From Paenibacillus sp. FSL H3-0469 (GTDB lineage: Bacteria > Bacillota > Bacilli > Paenibacillales > Paenibacillaceae): 64,000 nt of DNA. Within the stretch, counting starts at the first letter, position 1, and each line of letters opens with the position of its first letter. The translations under genes and the position numbers were made by a program. The notes under the pieces were generated by a model that ran no database searches, was not told the origin of the DNA, and was given only the letters and a program-made list of their open reading frames with translations. The DNA lies in assembly GCF_038051945.1 (NCBI RefSeq), contig NZ_CP150302.1, positions 1,426,001-1,490,000 on the forward strand, in the 5' to 3' direction. Of this stretch, positions 34,628 to 43,580 are shown in pieces.

Positions 34628-36166
34628 TTATTTGGATAAGGTCTTCTGGCTGACCCGGATGACTACAAATTCAGCAGGTTTGACCGGGGCTACGCCCACT
34701 TCGATAATCAGCTGGCCGGCATCCCGCACAGCAGGCGGATTGTTCTCCTCGTCCACTTTGACGAAAAAGGCCTCTTCCTGCGTGGTTCCGTAGAGTGCAC
34801 CGTCTCTCCATACGCGGGTCAGGAAGGCGGTGAGATTGCGCTTGACCTTACCCCACAGGCTCGGATCATTCGGTTCAAACACGACCCACTGGCTGCCCTC
34901 ATCCAGCGACTCTTCAATATACATCATCAGCCGCCGGACGTTGACGTAACTCCATTCCGAATCGGCGGACAGCGTTCTGGCTCCCCAGACACAGATGCCT
35001 TCCGGCAAAGAGCGGATCACGTTGATACCGCCGGGATTCAGCAGCTCCTGCTCCGCCTTCGTGATGATCTTCTCAATCCCGACTACGGAATCCAGATAGC
35101 CGTCGGTGGTGCCTGCCGGTGCTTTGTGGACACCGCGAACGGCATCGACATAAGCATACGTACCAGCAATTGCCCCGGACGGTGGCACAAGCTTCTGCTT
35201 CCCGGTCAGCGGATCATTAATGTAGACCCAAGGATAGTACAAGGCGCCATAGGACGTATTGAATGAATTGCCCGAATAATCGCCCGCCCCCTCCTTGAAA
35301 TCCTTGACCTCCATCGGACTTAAGCCATGCGGAGGATCTACGATGAAGATGCAGTCTTTTCTCAGCTTGCAGTAATTCAGCATATCCAGGATGGTGCCCC
35401 GGCTGTACGCCATATCAGCAAGGTCTGGAGCTGCTACAATGTTGATGCCGTCAATCGTATCGAATGCGTGGATACCGGCCCGCTTGACCGCATCCCCCAG
35501 GAAGTCAATCGGGGACATCCCGTTCACACCGCCGCTGAGGGACAGGGCTGCTTCATTGAACGCCGGCGTTTTCTCCATATTCTCCAGAATGGTCAGGTCG
35601 ACCAGCGGCTTCACACTGACAAAGGCAGATACCTGATTCACCTTTTCTTCAAAATTGATCAGCAGCATGTTGTCGAAGATTTCGACGATCTTACCCTCTT
35701 CATCTTCTCCGCTGTATTCATCATTGAAATCACTGTCCAGCAAATACTGCACAATCATCTTGAAGCCGAATTGCTGCTTGTTGGAGGACGGACCGATCTT
35801 GACCGAAATGCGGTTGCCCCACTCCCCTTCCGAACGTGCAACTACCTTGAACAAATCCAGATTATCGGTATCGCGAACCGCAAGCGAAGCCGGCCGGATA
35901 TCGGTGGATGCGGCTCTCACTACATAGCAGGAGGTGCCTCCTTCCGCAAAAAAGTTATACACGGCATAAGCGAGATAGCCATTGGGGATAAACTGGCCGA
36001 ACTCATTGACGAACTGGCTCCAGTTGGTGACCAGTACCGCTTTGCCGATAACCCCTTTCTCTGCGATTCCGACGAAGGCCCCGACTGAGGTGCCCACACC
36101 GGCAATCGGCTTGACCCCGCTTGAGACTTCCTCAACATACACACCTGGCGATAAATAATTTGCCAT
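34628..36166 (-). CDS. contractile tail sheath protein
   Basis: 512 residues. The start MANYLSPGVYVEEVSSGVKPI is the classical sheath N-terminus. TSVGAFVGIAEKG follows, and the C-terminus has RSLPEGICVWGARTLSADSEWSYVNVRRLMMYIEESL and DEENNPPAVRDAGQLIIEVGVAPVKPAEFVVIRV, both conserved across phage and Afp sheaths. It polymerises around the tube and shortens to drive it forward. Only one sheath gene is present, whereas Afp has three. Confidence 0.96.
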   Translation of the reverse strand: MANYLSPGVYVEEVSSGVKPIAGVGTSVGAFVGIAEKGVIGKAVLVTNWSQFVNEFGQFIPNGYLAYAVYNFFAEGGTSCYVVRAASTDIRPASLAVRDTDNLDLFKVVARSEGEWGNRISVKIGPSSNKQQFGFKMIVQYLLDSDFNDEYSGEDEEGKIVEIFDNMLLINFEEKVNQVSAFVSVKPLVDLTILENMEKTPAFNEAALSLSGGVNGMSPIDFLGDAVKRAGIHAFDTIDGINIVAAPDLADMAYSRGTILDMLNYCKLRKDCIFIVDPPHGLSPMEVKDFKEGAGDYSGNSFNTSYGALYYPWVYINDPLTGKQKLVPPSGAIAGTYAYVDAVRGVHKAPAGTTDGYLDSVVGIEKIITKAEQELLNPGGINVIRSLPEGICVWGARTLSADSEWSYVNVRRLMMYIEESLDEGSQWVVFEPNDPSLWGKVKRNLTAFLTRVWRDGALYGTTQEEAFFVKVDEENNPPAVRDAGQLIIEVGVAPVKPAEFVVIRVSQKTLSK

Positions 36167-36260
36167 CTCTTACCCTCCTAAAAAAGTTAAATTAGCTGCT
36201 GCTTCTGAAAGAAACCTTCGGCACATCTGGCTAAGGAAGCATAAACTTAGGTTGATCAGC

Positions 36261-36332
36261 TTACACAATCCGCTTAGGCGCAGCTGCCATTGTCTGCGGA
36301 ATATCCGCTGGTACGGGTGCCTTGCATGTCAT
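36261..36332 (-). CDS. possible small ORF between sheath and cap genes
   Basis: The 214-base gap between sheath and DUF4255 genes contains GGAGGA next to two ATGs. One opens a 23-codon frame (36332 to 36261, starting MTCKAPVPAD); the better-spaced one at 36327 opens a 17-codon frame. No conservation can be tested here and neither peptide is recognisable. The gap may be only an untranslated spacer ahead of the highly expressed sheath gene. Confidence 0.15.
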   Translation of the reverse strand: MTCKAPVPADIPQTMAAAPKRIV

Positions 36333-36380
36333 TCCTCCATGAATCACTCCCTTCACAGAAGCCCTCTCTGCCAGCTGTGT

Positions 36381-36953
36381 CTACAGAGGATGAACGCCCA
36401 GCTCTTTCACCTCAACCCGCGGGATCTGGATCGTCTTATCCGCAGGCAGCCGCACCGGCGAAACCAGATAGGACAGGCTCACCTTAGCTGGCTTCCCGGG
36501 GAACACCTCCCACAGCTGCTTGATATCCTGAATCGTCAGGTTGTTATAGGAGATCCGGATCTTCTCATTGCCGCATTCGGCCAGGTTGCCCCGCAGATCG
36601 CTGCCGCTAAGCACCGGATGCTCATGGAACAGCTGAAAAATCCGGCCCAGAATCAGCTGCTCGGTCTCCCTGTCCTTGGCATACGGTGTAAGCAGATAGT
36701 ACAAATCCAGATAAGCCGGCGGATACATGAACTCATTCTTGCCGCCGGTCGCTTCCTTCTCACTGTTGCGCATACTCGGGCTATGGCTCAAATAGTACAA
36801 ACACATGGACAGCTTCATCGTTGAGCTGTCAATGTCACTTGGAGAGCCGAAGCTGATGAAGCTGTCATCGTTCAGTTCAGGCACATGTGCTTTCAATAAC
36901 GCCTTCAGGCTGGTGCTGACATCTCTTATTACCGTACCTGTATCCACAGCCAT
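36381..36953 (-). CDS. DUF4255 tail terminator/cap protein (Afp16/Pvc16 type)
   Basis: 190 residues with the DUF4255 pattern: VIRDVSTSLKALLKAHVPEL, MKLSMCLYYLSHSPSMRN, PPAYLDLYYLLTPYA, EQLILGRIFQLFHEHPVL, LWEVFPGKPAKVSLSYLVSPV. In Afp and PVC this protein caps the tube and stops its growth. The gene follows the ATPase with a 2-base gap. Confidence 0.93.
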   Translation of the reverse strand: MAVDTGTVIRDVSTSLKALLKAHVPELNDDSFISFGSPSDIDSSTMKLSMCLYYLSHSPSMRNSEKEATGGKNEFMYPPAYLDLYYLLTPYAKDRETEQLILGRIFQLFHEHPVLSGSDLRGNLAECGNEKIRISYNNLTIQDIKQLWEVFPGKPAKVSLSYLVSPVRLPADKTIQIPRVEVKELGVHPL

Positions 36954-36955
36954 GC

Positions 36956-39406
36956 TTATTTCACCTCGATCAGTGTGTGATAGGGCGCATAATCCGATTG
37001 CAAAAAGGTTCTGCCCAGCTTCAGATACTCCCGCTTGGCTGCCAGCATGATCTGCTTCATCCCGATGGAACAGCCCTCATGCGCCGCATAAAAGGCTGCA
37101 TTCAAGGCAATGTTCTTGATATTGCCTCCGGCCAGAATGAACTTCTCCGCCATGAAGCCGTAATCCAGGCCAGGATCAAGCGGCGCTCCCGCCGGGAACA
37201 TTCCCCGCCAGATCCGGCCGCGCTGCTGCTGCTCCGGGAACGGGAATTCCAGCTTGAAGTGCAGCCTGCGGGCAAAGGCATCGTCCAGGTTCTGATTCAG
37301 GTTGGTCGCCAGAATCACTATTCCCGTATACTCCTCCATCTTCTGCAGCAGGTAGCTGATCTCCACATTCGCATACCGGTCATGCGCATCCTTGACCTCA
37401 GAGCGCTTACCGAACAAGGCATCCGCTTCGTCGAAGAAGAGAATGGCGTTCGAGGTCTCCGCCTCATCAAAAATCCGCGACAGATTCTTCTCGGTCTCCC
37501 CGATGTACTTGCTCACAATCTGCGAGACATCGATCTTGTAGAGTTCCAAACTCAGCTCAGTTGCAATCACCTCAGCGGCCATCGTCTTCCCGGAGCCAGG
37601 CGGCCCCGAGAACAGGATGTTCAGCCCTCTGCCGAGCGACAGCCGTCCTGCAAAGCCCCACTCTCCATAGACGAGTGCGCGGTATTTCACCTGACGGCAG
37701 ATTTCCTCCAGCTGATTCAGCTGCTCTTCGGGAAGCACCAGCATGTCCCAGGTATACATGGCCTGGACCTTCGAGGCCAGTGCCTGGATTCTGCGGCTGG
37801 ACTGGAAGTAACAGGCTTCGTAGAGATCCTTCGTGCTGATCCCGTTCTCCCTGAAGCCGTTCCAGACGGCGATGTTCTCACCGCCGTTCAGCGCGGCCCG
37901 AATCTGGCTTGCCGTGAAGCGGAAGCTGCCGCTGACTTCATCCAGTTCCATCTGCGGAGACAGCTTATACTCCTCACCCAAGGCAGTCCACACAGCCTTA
38001 CGGGCCGCCGCATCCGGAAAGGGCAAGTCGATCTGCATGAAGTTCAGCGGAATTCCGGTGAAGCTGATTCCCCACTGCGCTTCTCCAAGGATGAACGTCA
38101 GGGGTGCATAGTCTGCCAGCATCTCCATGAGGAGCCGGATCTGCAGACTGTAGCGGTCATCCTCTGTCACCAGGCTGTCGAAGCCAGTGAAGCAGAGGGC
38201 CGCCTTCATCAGCAGCGCATGCCGTCCAAGCAGTCTCAGCATTTCGCTGAAGTCAGCCTCAGGGCGCAGCAGCTTCTCCAGATCGGCAACCAGGACAGAG
38301 AGTCCCAGGGTGCCGCAGACCTCGCGGATACCGCCCAGCTTCAGAGCCTCATCCGGGCCGCTGATGTATAGCAGGCTGCTGGAGCTACGGGGGCTGCCGG
38401 CTCCGCAGCAGCTGTAATGCTTCACGAACCGCAGCAGCTTCTGCTCCAGCTCAGCCGGAAAATGGATCTGCTGCGGAAGAGGCACCGTGCTAAGCTTCGC
38501 CGCCTTCGTCAGACGCTCATCCAGCACCTCATAGCCGAGCAGCAGGTTCACCGCCCAATCCTCCAGCTTCAGCGGCCGGGCGATTAACGGAATGCGGCTG
38601 TCGCCGTACTCCCCTCTTCGTTCCAGCAGCAGCTTCATCAGCGGCGCACGGACATCGAACAGCAGGCGGGCCGCCTGCCGCTCCTCCTCTGCCCCGGCGA
38701 ATACCTCCAGGATCCACCCCACCGAAGGGCGCTTGTCCGACATATCATTCTGCAGGTAGGCATAGATTCGCCCGTACTTGCCGTCCAGCTCAGGCGCCAG
38801 ACAAGCGACCAGGATGCTTACCTCCAGCCCTGACAGGTTAAGTGCAGAAGCCACCTCCGGGAGCATGAGCCTGGGCGCGGGACTGCTTACCTCCAGCCCC
38901 GGCAGGCTAAGTGCAGAAGCCATTTCTGTGCACGTAAGGCGGAGAGCTGGACTGGGTGACTGCCCTGTTGATGGGTGGAAATTAGTCCTCAGTCTGGCAG
39001 CGATCTTCCGTTCCAGATGAGCTATTTCCGCTGTTAAGAGATTGATGTAACGCTCGTCTTCAGGCTGGACATCCAGCAGACTGCGGATCTCCTCGTCCAC
39101 AAGCTCCAGCTCTGCGTGCGGCTGCGGTCCTTCAAGGTACCTGAGCTTAAGCCGGAGCTCCAGCAGTTGCAGCTCTTCTGCAAGATGCTCTTGGTTCGAG
39201 CTGTAGGGCGGAGCGGTTTCGCCGCTCTCCTCTCGGGGAGCTGCTGCTTCGGAAATTGCTTCAGAAGCAGCTGGTTCATGAGCGGAAGCAAGAGCAGCAA
39301 CATAAGCAGCACCTGTGCCAAGCTCGGCTGCTTCGACCCGTTCCACATCATCAGCAGCCTCCGCTGTTTCCTTTCGATAGCTTCTGGCCAATTTTTTGAA
39401 TTTCAT
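36956..39406 (-). CDS. AAA+ ATPase of the eCIS (Afp15 type)
   Basis: About 816 residues from the ATG at 39406; a GTG at 39424 is possible but would leave a leader of only about 11 bases after the inferred promoter. The N-terminal third is Ala/Glu-rich helices with a 23-residue tandem duplication (38816-38953). The middle is a degenerate AAA-like domain. The C-terminal third is a complete AAA+ module with Walker A GPPGSGKT (about residue 608), Walker B ILFFDEADALFG (about 665), ATNLNQNLDDAFARR (sensor 1/arginine finger) and a lid. Afp15-type ATPases are required for particle assembly. First gene of the structural operon. Confidence 0.93.
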   Translation of the reverse strand: MKFKKLARSYRKETAEAADDVERVEAAELGTGAAYVAALASAHEPAASEAISEAAAPREESGETAPPYSSNQEHLAEELQLLELRLKLRYLEGPQPHAELELVDEEIRSLLDVQPEDERYINLLTAEIAHLERKIAARLRTNFHPSTGQSPSPALRLTCTEMASALSLPGLEVSSPAPRLMLPEVASALNLSGLEVSILVACLAPELDGKYGRIYAYLQNDMSDKRPSVGWILEVFAGAEEERQAARLLFDVRAPLMKLLLERRGEYGDSRIPLIARPLKLEDWAVNLLLGYEVLDERLTKAAKLSTVPLPQQIHFPAELEQKLLRFVKHYSCCGAGSPRSSSSLLYISGPDEALKLGGIREVCGTLGLSVLVADLEKLLRPEADFSEMLRLLGRHALLMKAALCFTGFDSLVTEDDRYSLQIRLLMEMLADYAPLTFILGEAQWGISFTGIPLNFMQIDLPFPDAAARKAVWTALGEEYKLSPQMELDEVSGSFRFTASQIRAALNGGENIAVWNGFRENGISTKDLYEACYFQSSRRIQALASKVQAMYTWDMLVLPEEQLNQLEEICRQVKYRALVYGEWGFAGRLSLGRGLNILFSGPPGSGKTMAAEVIATELSLELYKIDVSQIVSKYIGETEKNLSRIFDEAETSNAILFFDEADALFGKRSEVKDAHDRYANVEISYLLQKMEEYTGIVILATNLNQNLDDAFARRLHFKLEFPFPEQQQRGRIWRGMFPAGAPLDPGLDYGFMAEKFILAGGNIKNIALNAAFYAAHEGCSIGMKQIMLAAKREYLKLGRTFLQSDYAPYHTLIEVK
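38816..38953 (-). repeat. 69-bp tandem duplication inside the ATPase gene
   Basis: Two adjacent 69-base units (38816-38884 and 38885-38953), both beginning GCTTACCTCCAGCCC on the plus strand, encode two similar 23-residue stretches (MASALSLPGLEVS and VASALNLSGLEVS). In frame, so the gene stays open. Confidence 0.8.
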
Positions 39407-39441
39407 CGGCAGTTCTGTCCTCACTCTATATTTTCTTGTTC

Positions 39442-39476
39442 ATATATAAAGTAAGTTTTGGGAGAGAGATTACAAC
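39442..39476 (-). promoter_or_regulatory. promoter of the eCIS structural operon (shared motif)
   Basis: Minus strand: GTTGTAA (39476-39470), 15 bases, then TTACTTTATATAT (39454-39442). The same two blocks at the same spacing precede the effector gene (51083-51048) and the split-sigma genes (60269-60302). The inferred transcription start near 39435 leaves a short leader before the ATPase ATG. Confidence 0.65.
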
Positions 39477-39535
39477 TGGGGGGTGGGGGAAATTAAATAA
39501 AACCTTATCAACTGAATTGAATTATGATGAACTAT

Positions 39536-39583
39536 ATAAAAAAAGAAGCTTATTAACCCCTTACTTTAAAGGGAATAAGCTTC
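39536..39583 (-). terminator. terminator of the toxin/immunity array
   Basis: GAAGCTTATT (39545-39554) pairs with AATAAGCTTC (39574-39583), and on the minus strand the stem is followed by a T-run (39544-39538). It ends transcripts coming through the SMI1 gene before the eCIS promoter. The 39590-39759 segment between holds no intact gene. Confidence 0.75.
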
Positions 39584-39759
39584 AATAATTGATATTGTCA
39601 TTCTTTTAGAATTCCTAAATCTTTTTCATTCGCTTCCCATTAGCTCTTGATGAACTTGACTCCAATGCTGCTGAGAGCGCGATTGCCGCAGGTGTCTGAA
39701 AAGAGATTTACTGATTTTGGTGATTTAATTAGTAAAGAGTCTCCCTACAGCTTCCATAT

Positions 39760-40449
39760 TCAGCCCTTGCCCTTTTTCTTGTCTTTTCTTTCTTTTTCTT
39801 TTGCCTCCAATTCTGCTCTAGCGGCTAACATATTAGCAATAAAGTCACTATTCATTCTTTCTCTTACAATTTTCAATTCAACTTTTTGTTCTTCTGGCTG
39901 TTCAATTTCAAGACTACTAATAAAATCAGTAAAAGTATTTGAAATTAAAAATATATTATCCCAATAATCATCTAAACCAATATTTCTATATTTTTTTTCA
40001 TTAAGCATTAAATTTGCACTCAATTCATCTTCGTGATGCCAAAAATAAATTTTCTCATTGTAATTACCCTTTACACCGATACATATAAGATTTCCGTTCC
40101 CATCGTCCGCAATAGGCATTAAGGAGCTGGGAATTCTTTCATAATACTGATTAATTTTATTTTCCAGGTCATCCACGCCACCATCAAAACCAAAAAAAGA
40201 ATCAAAAGTACTAAGGCCATTCTTATCTGCACAAGGAGATAATTCTATTGATTTATAGGTAACACTTTCATTGAATATAGAATTTCCGTATTTAAGTACA
40301 AAAAGCCTATACAATTCAGGAAATGAAATATTGTATTTATTCTCAATATTAGAAACACGAACCATGGGATCAACTATATCTCTACTTGGTAATCCTATAG
40401 CATCTAAATGTTCTTCCATACGATTAAAGGTTTTGTTTATCTCTTTCAT
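39760..40449 (-). CDS. SMI1/KNR4 family immunity protein
   Basis: 229 residues. VSNIENKYNISFPELYRLFVLKYGNSIF and SFFGFDGGVDDLENKINQYYERIPSSLMPIADDGNGNLICIGVKG are the core of the SMI1/KNR4 fold, a widespread immunity family in polymorphic-toxin loci. The C-terminus is strongly basic (KEKERKDKKKGKG). AT-rich, with AAAGGAG before the ATG. It follows the HNH-type toxin end at 40519-40833 by 69 bases, so it most likely neutralises that toxin. Confidence 0.88.
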   Translation of the reverse strand: MKEINKTFNRMEEHLDAIGLPSRDIVDPMVRVSNIENKYNISFPELYRLFVLKYGNSIFNESVTYKSIELSPCADKNGLSTFDSFFGFDGGVDDLENKINQYYERIPSSLMPIADDGNGNLICIGVKGNYNEKIYFWHHEDELSANLMLNEKKYRNIGLDDYWDNIFLISNTFTDFISSLEIEQPEEQKVELKIVRERMNSDFIANMLAARAELEAKEKERKDKKKGKG

Positions 40450-40518
40450 TCGTTATCTGAGCTCCTTTAAGTTTATATTTGCTATTACTTTCTTCTCTTT
40501 AGATCTTTTTGATGTGGT

Positions 40519-40833
40519 TTAATCCATTGCGTTTCTCATTTCAGATGCCGAACCCTTATGTGGTATATTTCCATGAAGTTTTGACGGAATCATTTGTATT
40601 TCTGTATTACTTAAATGGTGAGGCGTCAATCCTTGAGACTTTAATAGTGCCTTGGCTTGAGTTTTATTTTTAGCTAATCCCAGTTCTACGAGCCTATTAT
40701 AAACAAGTTTAAAATCAGCATCAGTTCCATTTAATTGTCCCAATTCAAATTCTAATTCATAATTTGACCATCTTGAAAAATCAGGCTTACCATCTTTGAA
40801 TATTATAGGCTCGTCTCCTATTACTTGCTTCAC
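40519..40833 (-). CDS. HNH/Endo VII-type toxin tip of orphan cassette 1 (out of frame)
   Basis: 104 residues as an open frame, but the conserved toxin region starts further upstream in the same frame (LPRTGGKWEGEPGNGKWYSD), which overlaps the end of the gene at 40830-41744 in another frame. The C-terminus LTPHHLSNTEIQMIPSKLHG followed by NIPHKG has the His-His and distal His spacing of LHH/WHH-type HNH/Endo VII nucleases. Adding one A in the A7 run at 40927-40933 would fuse it to the pre-toxin region. Thus a DNase toxin tip, silent unless the frame is restored. Confidence 0.75.
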   Translation of the reverse strand: MKQVIGDEPIIFKDGKPDFSRWSNYELEFELGQLNGTDADFKLVYNRLVELGLAKNKTQAKALLKSQGLTPHHLSNTEIQMIPSKLHGNIPHKGSASEMRNAMD

Positions 40834-41744
40834 TTCTGAATGATCAGAATACCATTTCCCGTTCCCAGGTTCTCCTTCCCATTTACCACCTGTTCTAGGA
40901 AGTCTTTCTTTCGGCTTATTTCTAGATTTTTTTCAGGAGTCGGTTCTTTAATACTATCAAAATCAATCTTACTTTTATCTCCGTCAGCATTCTTTGAGAT
41001 TTCGATTCGCTTATCGCTATCTAATTTATTTAGTTTGCTATGTTCTGCAGCATTAAGCTTAACCGGTAGCTTACCCTCTTGCTTTAATCGCTTAAACTCC
41101 TGTTCGAAGTCTTTCTTTGGGATGTCCTGCATAGTCCCGTCAATCAGCAACACCCAAGGATTAACCTCGCCATACAGACGAATATGCTTGCCCTTGCGCA
41201 CCAGCTTAAACTTCTTGAACTTGAACTTCTGCAGAATCCGGTCCAGCAGGCCCCGGAGATTTTTGGCCCCCTTCATGAGCCCCTTTTGCAGGCTCTTGAT
41301 CACGATTTTACCATTACGTATGATCATGCTGCCGCTCTTGGAGGCAAGCTTGGCCCCGGATTTCAGCAGGCTCTTGATGCCTTTGCCTCCTGCGACTACA
41401 ACGTTCTTCACCCCGCTGGCTGCCGCTCCGACGCCCTTCTTGACAGCTTGTCCGGCTTTCTTGAGGTCGGCTCCGACAGCTTTGAAGCCGCCCGCCATCG
41501 CCAGCTCAACCTGTCCCATCGCCAGTGCAGTAGCGAGCGCAATCGCGGCAGGTTCGATCATCTTCTGCCAGCCCTGGCTCAGGTAGGTGCCAATATAGCC
41601 GGAGGCTTGGACAATGGTCTGTGCTACGGATTTTTTGGCATCTGCTTGCAGGTATACGGTGATGATGTTGATAATCATCGGAAATGCGGCGGTTATAGCC
41701 CCACCGGTCACAATCTCTGCGACAACCAAACCGGCCAATATCAC
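40830..41744 (-). CDS. pre-toxin region of orphan cassette 1, truncated at both ends
   Basis: 304 residues from a GTG, but the frame stays open upstream to about 41810 with no standard start and no ribosome site, so it lacks its own N-terminus. It carries the hydrophobic region (IVTGGAITAAFPMIINIITV, MIEPAAIALATALAMG) and the basic pre-toxin block (GKIVIKSLQKGLMKGAKNLR through LYGEVNPWVLLIDGTM) that are nearly identical to the full effector. After EPTPEKN it runs out of frame. This is the displaced 3' part of an effector gene, probably active only after recombination onto the full-length gene. Confidence 0.8.
   Translation of the reverse strand: MILAGLVVAEIVTGGAITAAFPMIINIITVYLQADAKKSVAQTIVQASGYIGTYLSQGWQKMIEPAAIALATALAMGQVELAMAGGFKAVGADLKKAGQAVKKGVGAAASGVKNVVVAGGKGIKSLLKSGAKLASKSGSMIIRNGKIVIKSLQKGLMKGAKNLRGLLDRILQKFKFKKFKLVRKGKHIRLYGEVNPWVLLIDGTMQDIPKKDFEQEFKRLKQEGKLPVKLNAAEHSKLNKLDSDKRIEISKNADGDKSKIDFDSIKEPTPEKNLEISRKKDFLEQVVNGKENLGTGNGILIIQK
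41126..41600 (-). repeat. pre-toxin homology block, copy A
   Basis: About 470 bases nearly identical to blocks at 43110-43580 and 47613-48082. It covers the coding sequence from SYIGTYLSQGWQKM to NPWVLLIDGT. Beyond it the three genes share no toxin sequence, as expected if this block is the recombination site for swapping toxin ends. Confidence 0.9.
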
Positions 41745-41902
41745 AATGACTGGCGAGGAATTTTCAAATTTCGAGATAAAGCAGAAGAATTTAATAGAAA
41801 AAAGAGTGCATTATGGATTATCCATTAATGCACCATTTTACATATTACGAGATATTTACTTCAGCTTATTATTTATTTCTTATGAAACAGAAAAAAGGGT
41901 AG

Positions 41903-42370
41903 TTAAATTGCCACATCCTGATAACCGACTTTTAAAACTTGTTCATTAACTAGACGAAGACCTAAACCATTCTCGTTATCCCAAGTGCAGTCAAACGTAA
42001 TCCCTATATCTCTGCCTTCATTAATATCTGGAAACGGAATAGTTATTCCTGACAATGATATATGGTTTAATAATTGATCTGTCGTTGTAATTAACGGATA
42101 ACTTTCATTAACTTCCACATCATAACCAAGCTCATGTCTCTTCTGAATATAATATTTCAAAATTGCATCTATGAAACTATGCTGCAACTCTCCCCAATGT
42201 TGCAGCAATGAAGTATATGATTCATGTTGCTCTTCATCAATTTCTTCATCTTCTTCACCATCAATCATTATTGATATCTCATATTCCTTTCCAAAAAAAT
42301 TAATAGTGGTATCCTTTGTCCAACCAAATTCATAGTTTAGTTCTCCAAAAACCTCATCGTTTATAATCAT
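41903..42370 (-). CDS. probable immunity protein, DUF6985-like
   Basis: 155 residues, acidic, soluble, AT-rich. FGELNYEFGWTKDTTINFFGKEYEISIMIDGE and QHESYTSLLQHWGELQHSFIDAILKYYIQKR resemble the DUF6985 immunity-type family (remembered pattern, not searched). GGAGG lies 8 bases upstream. It starts 15 bases after the WHH-type toxin gene stop, so it is the likely antidote of that cassette. Confidence 0.75.
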   Translation of the reverse strand: MIINDEVFGELNYEFGWTKDTTINFFGKEYEISIMIDGEEDEEIDEEQHESYTSLLQHWGELQHSFIDAILKYYIQKRHELGYDVEVNESYPLITTTDQLLNHISLSGITIPFPDINEGRDIGITFDCTWDNENGLGLRLVNEQVLKVGYQDVAI

Positions 42371-42385
42371 TTCACAGCCTCCTCT

Positions 42386-43330
42386 TTATTTATGAGCAAA
42401 TCCACCAAACTCAAACGCTCCTGCATTTATTTCTCCTACTCCACCTAGGTGTCCAAATGTATCATTGATCTCAGTAGGAACGAGCTGTAGAGTTTTTACA
42501 TCATTTAGCTCATGCCAAGTTAAACCGTTTCTATTTCGATATTTTGCTACATCTGCTCTTTTAATTGATCCCGCTTTCATTCCAAACTGACGTGCCAATT
42601 CAGGGGAGGCATTAAGCTGATCAACTAATTTCAAATCTGCTTGGGCAAAATTAATTCGTCGAGCTTTTTTCCCCATATCCCCTAATCCCCCTAGCATATG
42701 ATCGACTTCCACCTGAGCTTTAGCAACAGGAGAGAAGTCAGGAACTGAGTTCTTGTATTTGATTCCCTTAACTCCAGCATCATCTAGTATTTGTTTTAAT
42801 TTTGGATCTGCGGGTTGCTTGAGAGTAGCCAATGATTCACCTCTAGTTGCCTCAAAACTAACCTTTACATTCTTTTTACCAGGTGTTTGATGTAATCTAT
42901 CTTGATAAGAACTAGCAAAATCTGTCTGTTTGAATGCTGTAGGAACATTAGTATCAGGCAACTTAATACTATCAAAATCAATCTTACCGTCAGGTTTGGT
43001 AACCGCATTATTATAAACATCAATTCTCTCAGATGGTTTCAGGCTCTTTATCTTATCGAGTTCTGCCTGAGTATTAATCCCTGCTTTTCTTCCATCCAGA
43101 CTATCAACTTCTTGAATCGTTCCATCAGCCAGCAATACCCAAGGATTAACCTCGCCATACAGACGGATATGCTTGCCCTTGCGCACCAGCTTAAACTTCT
43201 TGAACTTGAACTTCTGCAGAATCCGGTCTAGCAGGCCCCGGAGATTTTTAGCCCCCTTCATGAGCCCCTTTTGCAGGCTCTTAATCACGATTTTACCATT
43301 ACGTAAAATCATGCTGCCTCTTGGATGCAA
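42386..43330 (-). CDS. WHH-type nuclease toxin end of orphan cassette 2
   Basis: 314-residue open frame. It starts inside the pre-toxin homology (GSMILRNGKIVIKSL ... LYGEVNPWVLLADGT). A unique toxin end follows: linker, VPDFSPVAKAQVEVDHMLGG, then NRNGLTWHELNDVKTLQLVP and NDTFGHLGG, the WHH-type HNH/Endo VII nuclease layout with E in place of the second H. The ATG at 43330 is accidental: a 2-base deletion near 43318 separates this from the upstream part at 43299-43544. With no start signal of its own it is probably not translated now. Confidence 0.78.
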   Translation of the reverse strand: MHPRGSMILRNGKIVIKSLQKGLMKGAKNLRGLLDRILQKFKFKKFKLVRKGKHIRLYGEVNPWVLLADGTIQEVDSLDGRKAGINTQAELDKIKSLKPSERIDVYNNAVTKPDGKIDFDSIKLPDTNVPTAFKQTDFASSYQDRLHQTPGKKNVKVSFEATRGESLATLKQPADPKLKQILDDAGVKGIKYKNSVPDFSPVAKAQVEVDHMLGGLGDMGKKARRINFAQADLKLVDQLNASPELARQFGMKAGSIKRADVAKYRNRNGLTWHELNDVKTLQLVPTEINDTFGHLGGVGEINAGAFEFGGFAHK

Positions 43331-43580
43331 GCTTGGCTCCGGATTTCAACAGGCTCTTGATGCCTTTGGCTCCTGCGCCTACAACGTTCTTCACCCCGCT
43401 GGCTGCCGCTCCGACGCCCTTCTTGACAGCTTGTCCGGCTTTCTTGAGGTCGGCTCCGACAGCTTTGAAGCCGCCCGCCATCGCCAGCTCAACCAGTCCC
43501 ATCGCCAGTGCAGTAGCGAGCGCAATCGCGGCAGGTTCGATCATCTTCTGCCAGCCCTGGCTCAGGTAGGTGCCGATGTA
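43110..43580 (-). repeat. pre-toxin homology block, copy B
   Basis: Second copy of the block at 41126-41600 and 47613-48082. It carries a 2-base deletion relative to the others at about 43318 (AAGAGGCAGC instead of AAGAGCGGCAGC on the coding strand). Confidence 0.9.
43299..43544 (-). pseudogene. broken upstream part of orphan cassette 2
   Basis: An 81-residue frame (MIEPAAIALATALAMGLVELA ... GAKLASKRQHDFT) that ends where the 2-base deletion shifts it. Upstream, an ATG at 43662 opens MKIFKTFRAVIGILAG, but the following QTIIQASVYIGTYLSQG region is in a different frame. Compared with cassette 1, about 30 codons (EIVTGGAI...) are missing at that join. Two lesions therefore separate the start from the toxin end. 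Confidence 0.75.

Noticed and set aside
14044..39424. Ordinary prophage
   Set aside because: No terminase, portal, capsid, integrase or replication genes; ATPase, DUF4255 and PAAR with two tube genes are eCIS features.
43299..43544. Independent small membrane protein
   Set aside because: It is an internal fragment of the pre-toxin homology block, cut by a 2-base deletion.
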